DNA from: an uncultured Moraxellaceae bacterium
GTDB taxonomy: Bacteria; Pseudomonadota; Gammaproteobacteria; Pseudomonadales; Moraxellaceae
Assembly: GCA_937952925.1 (NCBI GenBank)
Contig: CALFYA010000106.1
Coordinates: 1 to 14,280, forward strand
Reading direction: 5' to 3'
DNA: 14,280 nt
Within the stretch, counting starts at the first letter, position 1; every line of letters starts with the position of its first letter. The notes under the pieces are model-generated. The model worked only from the letters and a program-made list of their open reading frames with translations. It searched no databases and was not told the DNA's origin. The translations under genes and the position numbers were made by a program. Positions 6,886 through 14,084 of this stretch are shown piece after piece.

Positions 6886-6914
6886 TTGGCAAAGCCCTTG
6901 CTGCATCGTAGATC
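6886..6914 (+). promoter_or_regulatory. possible promoter of paralogue 2
   Basis: TTGGCA (6886-6891), 17 bases, TAGATC (6909-6914). The -35 is good and the -10 weak (three of six). A promoter is expected somewhere here because a terminator precedes the gene. Confidence 0.3.
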
Positions 6915-6969
6915 GTGCCTATCTTTTCAACGAGATGGGGTCAGATGTGAAGCGAGTGGGAGAGTCTAA

Positions 6970-7758
6970 ATGGGTTTTGTGCTTCAAATGAGTGCAGCAG
7001 TCGCGATGATCGTCAGTATGCATCCTGTTGCGATGGCCGCAGTCCATTTAAGTCAAGGAGAGGCGGTCAATCGTGCCGGTCAGCAACGCATGCTCAGCCA
7101 ACGGATGGCCAAGAATTGGGTGTTGCTGGCACAGCAGGCGATGACCGAGCAACAAGCACAACAGCTCAAGGCCAGTATTGAGCGTTTTGACGATAATCTG
7201 GAGGTGCTTGAGCAATATACGCAGTCGCAACCTACGCTCAAGCCTGCATGGCTGCAATTGGATGGACAATGGAAAGCCTATCGGGAATGGTTATTTAAGA
7301 CCCCACAGCGCCAAGATATCCCAACAGTGTTGCAGCAGGCCGAGCTGGTGTTGCAGCAAGCCGAAGGTTTGGTGGCGCAAATGACGCAAGGCAAAAAAGC
7401 GAGTTTGAGTGCTGATATTGTGGGCATTAGTGGGCGGCAGCGGATGCTGAGTCAACGGATTGCCTTGCTGTATATGACCCAAACACAGCTGGGTCAAACG
7501 GGGGTATTAGGCCAGCAATATCAAGCAGCGATTCAAGGTTTTGCGCTAGGCTTGGGTAAATTGCAGCGTTATCAAGGCAATACGCCTGAGCTAAAAGCCC
7601 ATTTGGCCGCAGTGGAGACCCGTTGGCGGTTTGCCGAACATGTGTTTCGGCAACCCAAGAGCATGCCACGTTTGATTGAGGTCAATTGTGAGCAGTTGCT
7701 GCAAGATATGGATCGCATTACCAAGTTGTATGCGACCCTGCCCAGCAGCAATACTTAA
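6970..7758 (+). CDS. secreted PilJ/NarX-type sensor-domain protein, paralogue 2 (stand-alone)
   Basis: The 262-aa product is clearly homologous over its length to the gene at 5993. Shared blocks include QQRMLSQRMAKNW, LSQRIALLY-TQTQ-GQ, TRWRF-E-VF-QP-SM and VNCEQLL. Both P-box-like motifs are intact: GQQRMLSQR (37-45, Arg40) and GRQRMLSQR (155-163, Arg158). The N-terminus is a hydrophobic signal-like segment (about 3-23) with a likely cut at A21-M-A23, but it has no Lys or Arg before the core. An in-frame stop directly precedes the ATG, so no earlier start exists. GGGAGAG at 6958-6964 supports ATG 6970. The stop codon overlaps the convergent glxR-type stop. The expected location is periplasmic; ligand and partner are unknown. 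Confidence 0.75.
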   Translation: MGFVLQMSAAVAMIVSMHPVAMAAVHLSQGEAVNRAGQQRMLSQRMAKNWVLLAQQAMTEQQAQQLKASIERFDDNLEVLEQYTQSQPTLKPAWLQLDGQWKAYREWLFKTPQRQDIPTVLQQAELVLQQAEGLVAQMTQGKKASLSADIVGISGRQRMLSQRIALLYMTQTQLGQTGVLGQQYQAAIQGFALGLGKLQRYQGNTPELKAHLAAVETRWRFAEHVFRQPKSMPRLIEVNCEQLLQDMDRITKLYATLPSSNT

Positions 7759-8609
7759 GCGCGTTGGATTAGCTCAATGATACTGGCAAGGTCACGCTGC
7801 GCATGGCCTTGCTCGGCATGGGTGGACAAACGTTGATAAGCCAACTGTGCCAGCGGGATCTTTAGCCCACGAGCAGCCGCGAGGCTTAAGGCATTGCCCA
7901 AGTCTTTTTGCAGGGTTTGCACCTTCCATTGCACCGGTTCAAATTGACCAATTGCCATGCGTGGCGCAAGGATTTGAAAGGGTTTGGAGTCGGCAAAACC
8001 ACCTGCAAGGGCGGGAGCGAGTTGTGTGGCGTCCACACCGGCTTGACTGGCAAGCGCCACCGCTTCGGCAATCAAATTGCTACTCGCCGCCACAATCAGC
8101 TGATTGCAGATTTTGGTGACTTGCCCTGTGCCAGTGTCACCCATACGGGTGACGCGTTGGCAGAGTGGGGCAAAAAACGGCTGTAGTTGTTCGATGAGGG
8201 CAGCATGGCCGCCCGCAAAAATCACCAAACTGCCTTGTTCGGCACCCATCACCCCACCAGACACCGGCGCATCAATCCAAGCGGCGTCTTGTGTGGCGAC
8301 GTGTGCCGCCAGCGCTTGGGTGGCAGCGAGTGACAAACTGGAAAAATCCACCACGATCTGCCCTTGCTTGAGATACGGCAGAATCTGAGCAACAACCGCT
8401 TGCACCGCAGTGTCATCAGCCAAACAGAGCGCAATCACGGTGCAATCATGCAGTTGTTGCCATGAGTCGATCACCTGTGCGCCGACGGCACGCAGTGGCT
8501 CACATGCTGACGGACTGCGATTCCACACCTTGACCGCAAAACCTGCATCAAGCAGCCGCCGACTCATGCGACTGCCCATCAATCCCATGCCCAAAAACGC
8601 AATATTCAT
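7755..8609 (-). CDS. glxR: 2-hydroxy-3-oxopropionate (tartronate semialdehyde) reductase-type beta-hydroxyacid dehydrogenase
   Basis: Members of this family reduce tartronate semialdehyde to D-glycerate or act on related beta-hydroxyacids. The 284-aa protein starts with a Rossmann motif GMGLMG (7-12) at the very N-terminus. N30-R31 at the end of the second strand suggests NADP(H) preference. The substrate motif DAPVSGG (113-119) and the catalytic lysine K166 in GTGQVTKICNQ follow. ATG at 8609 is chosen because it gives the standard start MNIAFLGMG; a TTG at 8651 would add 14 residues overlapping the upstream gene. It lies 19 bases behind the crotonase gene, so co-transcription is likely. The specificity (GlxR/GarR versus 3-hydroxyisobutyrate dehydrogenase or succinic semialdehyde reductase) is inferred, supported by hyi nearby on the same strand. 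Confidence 0.75.
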   Translation of the reverse strand: MNIAFLGMGLMGSRMSRRLLDAGFAVKVWNRSPSACEPLRAVGAQVIDSWQQLHDCTVIALCLADDTAVQAVVAQILPYLKQGQIVVDFSSLSLAATQALAAHVATQDAAWIDAPVSGGVMGAEQGSLVIFAGGHAALIEQLQPFFAPLCQRVTRMGDTGTGQVTKICNQLIVAASSNLIAEAVALASQAGVDATQLAPALAGGFADSKPFQILAPRMAIGQFEPVQWKVQTLQKDLGNALSLAAARGLKIPLAQLAYQRLSTHAEQGHAQRDLASIIELIQRA

Positions 8610-8628
8610 CTCAAGTGGTCTCTTGCGT

Positions 8629-9417
8629 TTAGTCAAACTGGCGTGGCGCAAATTCGACTTGCGGATTTTTGTCTTTTTTGCGTGCGATCTTGCTGTTTTT
8701 GCCCAAAATCAGCTTGAGCTGCCACAGCTTTTCAAGGCGCAGCGCTCGGCGGGGTTGATGCTCCATCGCGTGCAATACCCGTTTGCCAGCAAGCAGGGCA
8801 TCCGGTGAGCGAGTCAACAGCTCTTGGGCGAGTTGTTCGGCCTTGGCCAGTGGATCAGCGGCCACATGGGTGACCAAATGTAAGGCTTGAGCTTCGCTGC
8901 CATCTAACACACGTGCGGTGAGGGTCAGTTCTTTGGCCACATCAATTGGTACCAAACCTCGCAACGACTGGGTGATGCCCATATCCGGCACCAGACCCCA
9001 ACGGCTTTCCATGATCGACAGCTTACAATCGGGGGTGCTGACACGAATGTCGGCAGCCAATGCCAATTGCATACCAGCACCCAAACAATGACCGTGTAGG
9101 GCGGCAATCACGGGCACGGGCAAGCTTTGCCAGATCAAAAAGGCTTTTTGAAACAGGCTTTGCCCCGGCTTGATCAGCTCCCACGCGGCAAATGCTGAAT
9201 TTTTGGGGTTGTTGAGGTCGCCCAAATCAATCCCTGCACTAAATGCAGCGCCAGCACCAGTCAGGATCACCACGCGGATGCTTTTGTCTTTTTTGATACG
9301 CTCAGCAACGCGTACCAACTCGCGCAGCAAGTCAAAACTCATGGCATTACGTTTGTCGGGACGATTGAGTTGGACGGTGGCAATCGCGCCTTTTTTTTGC
9401 ACAAATACGAGGGACAT
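8629..9417 (-). CDS. crotonase / enoyl-CoA hydratase-isomerase family protein
   Basis: Crotonase-fold enzymes act on acyl-CoA thioesters. The 262-aa sequence shows LNRPDKRNAM (18-26), the first oxyanion-hole strand FSAGIDL (59-65), and HGHCLGAGMQLALAADIR (108-125) with the second oxyanion Gly. In enoyl-CoA hydratase the acid/base pair is Glu144/Glu164. Here the first position appears to be Gln117 and the second is Glu137 (MESRWGLVPD), with Asp145 eight residues on. An E-x7-D pattern also occurs in dienoyl-CoA isomerase. True hydratase activity is therefore uncertain. The tail is Lys/Arg-rich. ATG 9417 is preferred (GGATGAG just upstream); ATG 9432 is also in frame. The gene follows the hybrid kinase by 31 bases and precedes glxR by 19, suggesting one minus-strand operon. 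Confidence 0.82.
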   Translation of the reverse strand: MSLVFVQKKGAIATVQLNRPDKRNAMSFDLLRELVRVAERIKKDKSIRVVILTGAGAAFSAGIDLGDLNNPKNSAFAAWELIKPGQSLFQKAFLIWQSLPVPVIAALHGHCLGAGMQLALAADIRVSTPDCKLSIMESRWGLVPDMGITQSLRGLVPIDVAKELTLTARVLDGSEAQALHLVTHVAADPLAKAEQLAQELLTRSPDALLAGKRVLHAMEHQPRRALRLEKLWQLKLILGKNSKIARKKDKNPQVEFAPRQFD

Positions 9418-9448
9418 GGGGTTCTCATCCATAGTCAAATTGTTGGCA

Positions 9449-12304
9449 TCATACCTGATCCGACGCTGGCGGCGAGGGCGCAGCAGTCATCTCAAAGTCC
9501 GGTAAAGTCAGCGCGTGCTGTTGCAATTGATCAATCGCATCAATCACCGCTTGCAAATAGTGCTGACGTAGGCTGGCGGCTTGATCAAGTTCTTCATTCC
9601 ATTGGCCTTTGCGGATGGCAATCAACAAATGCTCCAGTTGTTCGCTGGCTTGGCGTAGTGCAGGTACCCCCAAATAGCGGGTTGCGCCATGCAAGCGGTG
9701 GATGCGTTGCTCCAGCCGTGTCCAATCCTGATGACCAAACGCATCGAGCAACTCTAAGCGATCACTGACCAAATCGTTGAGCAACATGTGTAGCAGATCA
9801 AGCGCCAGCTCAGGCTTGTTGGCTGAAAGCTTGAGACATTCTGTCCAGTTCAAAATCACAGGACTCGCAGGGGTCAGTTCATCCGACAACAAGCTCAAGT
9901 TTGCTTCCGCAGGACGCGGACTGCCATTGGGATGTGTCCATTGTTGGAGTAAATAAATCAATTGCTCGGTTTGGATGGGTTTACCCACATAATCATCCAT
10001 GCCTGCGGCAAGCAAATGATCACGTTCATCGGCAAGCGCATGTGCGGTTAGGGCGATAATCGGGGTGCGGGTTTGATCCATCCACTCTGCTTCAAGCTCG
10101 CGGATACGCTGACTGGCCTCTAGGCCAGACATGCGAGGCATTTGGATGTCCATAAAAATCAAATGAAATGGCGGATCTTTGCGTTCATGTCGCAGCTTAA
10201 ATTGGGCAATCGCATCCGCACCACTCGACACGGTGGTGACATGCACGCCCAAATCACTGAGTAGTGCATCCAGCACCATCAGGTTGGGCAAATGATCATC
10301 GACCGCCAACACATGCAGATGGCGCTGTGAAAAATCCGCTGGTTCAGGTGCTTGGGCAGGCGCATTTTGCAACAGCTCAAGCAAACCTATCCGACTAATC
10401 GGTTGATACAACGCTTTGGTATGATATTGATTGAGAATGCTGAGATCCAGACTCATTTGATAGGCGTACATGGCCAGTGGGCCACTGTAGCGGCTGCGAA
10501 TTTCGCGCAGTAAGGCTTCAGGATTGCCATCACTATCGACGAGTACCCAGCCTTGACCATGAGTGTCCTGTTCAAAGTCGTGTAAGCGACCCAGCAAATC
10601 GGGGATGGAGCGGGTTTCTTCGAGATAAATCCCCATTTGCCCCAAATAGCCCCGTAGTACATTGCGACTCGCCACATGCTCAAGACAGGCCAGCACCCGC
10701 CATTGGTGCAGATCCGGCCAGCTTGGGGCTTCATCGACCACCTGACCAAGTTGTACGGTAAACCAAAAGGTCGAGCCTTTGCCTTGTCCATCGCGTTCTA
10801 GGTTGTCTTCAAACCCGACATCGCCATTCATCAAGCGTGACAATTGCCGTGAAATCGCCAAGCCTAATCCTGTGCCCCCAAACTGACGGGTCACCGACGG
10901 GTCACCTTGCCCAAACGACTGAAACAGCTTTTGTTTGTCGGTTTGGGATAAGCCAATCCCACTGTCTTGTACCGAGAGACGCAACACATGATGATAGGCG
11001 GTGGTTTGCTCCAGCTCCACCCGCACAATCACTTCACCATCAGGGGTAAATTTGATCGCGTTGGACACTAAGTTGGTCAAAATTTGTTTAAAGCGCAGCA
11101 CATCGCCAATCACATGCCGTGGCACATCATCGTAGTAATACACCGCCATATTGAGATTTTTTTCACAGGCCAATGGCGACAGCATGTCCATCACATCAAA
11201 CACCGCTTCTTCAAACGAAAACGGCGCGTGCTCAAGCACCAATTTGCCCGCTTCAATTTTGGAAAAATCTAAGACATCGTTGATCAGCGCCAGCAAATGT
11301 CCAGAGGATTTGCGGATGGTCTGCACATACACATCTTGCTCAGGATTGAGATTGCCGCGCCGAATCAGCAGGTTGATAAAGCCATCGATACTGTTGAGTG
11401 GCGTGCGCAGCTCGTGGCTGATGTTGGCTAAAAATGCCGATTTGGCATTGTTGGCGTGGATCGCCATATCACGCGCTTTACGATAGGTGATGTTTTGCAT
11501 CTCCAGTTCATCAAGAGTGCGGCGCAAATCATCTTCGGTTTGTTCGGTGTGTGCTTTGAGTTCTTCAAAGCTGCCATACAGCCGTCGCAGCAGATAGCCA
11601 ATATCTTTTTGTAATAACCGCAGCTCACCAGAGCTGTTGACTTCAAACGGAAAATTCAGACTTTCTGCGTTCATGCGTTGCAAATGCAGACGCATTTCAT
11701 AAATCGGCGTAATCCAACGCCGTGAATAAAAGTTCAGGCACAACAGCAGCAACAACAGGGTCAATAAGCCCGTAATCGCCAAGGCCAACCAGACTTGATA
11801 GCGTGAAATTTTGAGCGGCTGATTGTCCATATCGACCACCAGCCAAATCGGGCTATCACTGGCAAAGCCTACGCGTAGGCCGTAAGTATTGCCAATCGGT
11901 GATTCTAGGGGGCCAAAGGCTTCGCGGCTGATCGGAAAGGTTGGCCAATCGAGGGTGGCGCCATAACCAATACTGACCCGTGGCCGTCCATCCATATCAA
12001 TCAGCGCCGCACGTTGTAGATTGGATTCGGCCAAAATACTTTGCAAAATCGCTTGAGATTGAGCGCCGCCATGGGGACGATCCAAAAACGTCGAGAGGGT
12101 TTGTGCGGTGGGTTGATAGCGTGCCAATACCGCTTGCGCGGCATTATGCTGCTGAGATAACGCCGCTTTGTGCGTCTCGCGCAGCACCAGCAATGCGCCC
12201 GTCACCGGTAAAATCGCAATTGGAATAAAAATCAGCGCGACCAGCTGGCCGTAAGCGTTGCGGATACTCAGCCGGTGATACCAGCGCAGACGATTTGAAG
12301 TCAT
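9449..12304 (-). CDS. gacS: BarA/GacS-type tripartite hybrid sensor histidine kinase
   Basis: This membrane kinase should phosphorylate a GacA/UvrY-type regulator, which controls Rsm/Csr small RNAs. The 951-aa protein has membrane segment 1 (about 20-42), a periplasmic domain (43-168), membrane segment 2 (170-191) and a HAMP-like linker (195-250). The HisKA phospho-acceptor is H297 (NISHELRTPLN). The ATPase has its N-box N411/N415, DSGIG (447-451) and GGTGLG (476-481). A degenerate receiver-like stretch (about 533-645) precedes the true receiver (D669, D670, phospho-site D719, T753, K775). The HPt domain has H869 in IHRLHGATRYLG. All relay residues are present. ATG at 12304 has GAGAG nine bases upstream; the longer open frame to 12460 would overlap cysM and is rejected. 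It diverges from cysM. The gene name rests on architecture and neighbourhood. Confidence 0.88.
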   Translation of the reverse strand: MTSNRLRWYHRLSIRNAYGQLVALIFIPIAILPVTGALLVLRETHKAALSQQHNAAQAVLARYQPTAQTLSTFLDRPHGGAQSQAILQSILAESNLQRAALIDMDGRPRVSIGYGATLDWPTFPISREAFGPLESPIGNTYGLRVGFASDSPIWLVVDMDNQPLKISRYQVWLALAITGLLTLLLLLLCLNFYSRRWITPIYEMRLHLQRMNAESLNFPFEVNSSGELRLLQKDIGYLLRRLYGSFEELKAHTEQTEDDLRRTLDELEMQNITYRKARDMAIHANNAKSAFLANISHELRTPLNSIDGFINLLIRRGNLNPEQDVYVQTIRKSSGHLLALINDVLDFSKIEAGKLVLEHAPFSFEEAVFDVMDMLSPLACEKNLNMAVYYYDDVPRHVIGDVLRFKQILTNLVSNAIKFTPDGEVIVRVELEQTTAYHHVLRLSVQDSGIGLSQTDKQKLFQSFGQGDPSVTRQFGGTGLGLAISRQLSRLMNGDVGFEDNLERDGQGKGSTFWFTVQLGQVVDEAPSWPDLHQWRVLACLEHVASRNVLRGYLGQMGIYLEETRSIPDLLGRLHDFEQDTHGQGWVLVDSDGNPEALLREIRSRYSGPLAMYAYQMSLDLSILNQYHTKALYQPISRIGLLELLQNAPAQAPEPADFSQRHLHVLAVDDHLPNLMVLDALLSDLGVHVTTVSSGADAIAQFKLRHERKDPPFHLIFMDIQMPRMSGLEASQRIRELEAEWMDQTRTPIIALTAHALADERDHLLAAGMDDYVGKPIQTEQLIYLLQQWTHPNGSPRPAEANLSLLSDELTPASPVILNWTECLKLSANKPELALDLLHMLLNDLVSDRLELLDAFGHQDWTRLEQRIHRLHGATRYLGVPALRQASEQLEHLLIAIRKGQWNEELDQAASLRQHYLQAVIDAIDQLQQHALTLPDFEMTAAPSPPASDQV

Positions 12305-12356
12305 ATGGGACGTTCTCTCACGAGCCAACAACAGATCATCCGTCTTGCGCTTGTCT

Positions 12357-12405
12357 GTGCAGCAAGGCGGCTTTTTCTCTACAATACACAGCAATTTTGC
12401 TGCAC
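12357..12405. promoter_or_regulatory. dyad and -10 box in the gacS-cysM divergent spacer
   Basis: GTGCAGCAA (12357-12365) and TTGCTGCAC (12397-12405) are perfect 9-base inverted repeats 31 bases apart. Between them are a -10-like TACAAT (12380-12385) and a third partial copy, CAGCAA (12389-12394), which can itself pair with TTGCTG (12397-12402). The arms therefore straddle the probable cysM promoter. A regulator binding both arms is possible; the regulator is not identified. No good -35 is seen at the normal distance. Confidence 0.4.
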
Positions 12406-12417
12406 TGTGATCGCACC

Positions 12418-13320
12418 ATGACTGATTTGACGCTCGATGATTATGTAGGCAACACCCCACTGGTGCGTTTGCAGCGTTTGGCTGCCCATACTCAAGCCAC
12501 GGTACTTGCCAAACTCGAAGGCAATAATCCCGCCGGATCAGTCAAGGATCGTCCTGCTTATAACATGATTTTGCAGGCCGAGCGACGCGGCGATATCAAG
12601 GTGGGGGATACCTTGATTGAGGCGACCAGTGGCAACACTGGCATTGCCTTGGCGATGGTGGCAGCCATGCGTGGTTATCGGATGATTTTGGTGATGCCCA
12701 GTGGCGCGACCCAAGAGCGTAAAGACGCGATGAGGGCGTATGGGGCAGAGCTGATCGAAGTCACACCAGCCGAAGGGATGGAAGGGGCGCGCGATTTGGC
12801 ACTCAAGCTTGAGGCCGAAGGTCGTGGCAAGGTGCTCAATCAGTTTGGCAATCCCGATAATCCACTGGCGCATTATCTGACGACGGGCCCTGAGATTTGG
12901 CAGCAAACCGCAGGCAAAATCACTCATTTTGTCAGCTCGATGGGCACCACTGGCACCATTATGGGGGTATCCAAATACCTCAAAGAGCAAAATCCTGACA
13001 TTCAAATCATTGGCCTACAACCGGCTGATGGGGCGCAAATTGCCGGCATTCGCCGCTGGCCGAAAGAATATTTGCCGACGATTTTTGATGAAACCCGTGT
13101 CGATCAGATCATTGATATTCCCCAGATTGAAGCGGAGCGTACCATGCGCCGCCTTGCCAAAATGGAAGGAATTAGTGCGGGCGTGTCCTCGGGTGGTTCG
13201 GTGTGGGCAGCGCTGCAAGTGGCCGAGGCCAATCCAGAGGCGGTGATCGTCTGTATCGTGTGTGATCGGGGTGATCGCTATTTGTCGACAGGGTTATTTT
13301 CGGTGGTGGATGAGGTCTGA
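12418..13320 (+). CDS. cysM: cysteine synthase B (O-acetylserine sulfhydrylase B)
   Basis: CysM makes cysteine from O-acetylserine and sulfide, or S-sulfocysteine from thiosulfate, in the cytoplasm with PLP. The 300-aa length matches E. coli CysM (303). Seen are GNTPLVRL (11-18), the PLP lysine K43 in NNPAGSVKDRPA, the substrate loop TSGNTG (70-75) and the phosphate-binding GTTGT (176-180). The segment GIRRWPKEYLPTIFD distinguishes CysM from CysK. ATG 12418 gives the expected N-terminus. The frame is open further upstream (to 12295), but that part runs through the divergent promoter region and the start of gacS. The next gene begins two bases after its stop, so the two are probably translationally coupled. 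Confidence 0.95.
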   Translation: MTDLTLDDYVGNTPLVRLQRLAAHTQATVLAKLEGNNPAGSVKDRPAYNMILQAERRGDIKVGDTLIEATSGNTGIALAMVAAMRGYRMILVMPSGATQERKDAMRAYGAELIEVTPAEGMEGARDLALKLEAEGRGKVLNQFGNPDNPLAHYLTTGPEIWQQTAGKITHFVSSMGTTGTIMGVSKYLKEQNPDIQIIGLQPADGAQIAGIRRWPKEYLPTIFDETRVDQIIDIPQIEAERTMRRLAKMEGISAGVSSGGSVWAALQVAEANPEAVIVCIVCDRGDRYLSTGLFSVVDEV

Positions 13321-13322
13321 TC

Positions 13323-14084
13323 ATGTTTCCCAATCCGCTGTTGGTGTTTGATATTGAAACCATTCCTGATCTCGAAGCAGGCAAACGGCTGCATGGTCTG
13401 GATTTGCCCGACGATCAGGCTGAGCTGGCCTTGTCCAACTTACGGCGGCAGGATTTGGGGCATGAGTTTCCGCGCTTACCCTTTCATGAGATTGTGTGTA
13501 TTTCCGGCTTATGGGTACATGATGGCCAGCTTAAGCTGTTTTCATTTAGCCAAGCTGAATACAGCGAGCGCGAATTGATCCAGCGCTTTCTCAATATTTT
13601 TGAGCAACATTTTCCGACTTTGGTTAGTTGGAATGGTTCTGGTTTTGATTTGCCGGTGTTGATGTATCGTGCCATGAAGCATGGTTTGACCGCCAAAAGT
13701 CTGTTGGATCAAGGTGAGCATGATGCCAGCCGCAAATTCAACAACTACCAAAACCGTTATCAAACTCGTCATACCGATTTGATGGATGTGCTGGCGATGT
13801 TTAACGGCAAAAACTTCCAAAAACTCGACGATGTGGCGCGCCTGCTTGGCTTTGCCGGTAAGCAAGGGCAAAGCGGGCATGGTGTGGCGGAGCAAGTGCG
13901 TTTGCAGCGATGGGAAGAGCTAACCACCTATTGTGAGCGGGATGTGCTCAATACGTGGTTGATTTATTTGCGTTGGCAGTTGCTGCGTGGGCATCTCACT
14001 GCTGAGCAGCATTCGCAGTGGGAGCAGGCCACGCGTGCTTATGTGGTGGGTGGACGGCATCAGGGCGTGTTGGTGGCTAAGTAA
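13323..14084 (+). CDS. predicted 3'-5' exonuclease related to the PolB exonuclease domain
   Basis: The 253-aa protein is a DnaQ-fold exonuclease of the stand-alone PolB-like type. The three metal/catalytic motifs are present: Exo I VFDIET (D10, E12), Exo II WNGSGFDLPVL (N104, D109) and Exo III YCERD (Y203, D207). It should therefore be active and remove nucleotides from DNA 3' ends; no polymerase domain is attached. HTDLMDVL (150-157), LDDVARLLGF and SGHGV between motifs II and III are typical of the family. GGATGAGG, inside the end of cysM, serves as ribosome-binding site, and the genes are separated by only two bases (TGA-TC-ATG). No direct functional link between cysM and this nuclease is known to me. 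Confidence 0.88.
   Translation: MFPNPLLVFDIETIPDLEAGKRLHGLDLPDDQAELALSNLRRQDLGHEFPRLPFHEIVCISGLWVHDGQLKLFSFSQAEYSERELIQRFLNIFEQHFPTLVSWNGSGFDLPVLMYRAMKHGLTAKSLLDQGEHDASRKFNNYQNRYQTRHTDLMDVLAMFNGKNFQKLDDVARLLGFAGKQGQSGHGVAEQVRLQRWEELTTYCERDVLNTWLIYLRWQLLRGHLTAEQHSQWEQATRAYVVGGRHQGVLVAK

Noticed and set aside
6788..6991. 67-aa open frame between the two paralogues
   Set aside because: It begins with GTG and runs straight through the strong terminator at 6814-6838 and the ribosome-binding site of the next gene.
12305..12460. N-terminal extension of the hybrid kinase
   Set aside because: It would overlap the start of cysM and the divergent promoter; ATG 12304 is followed directly by the expected first membrane segment.
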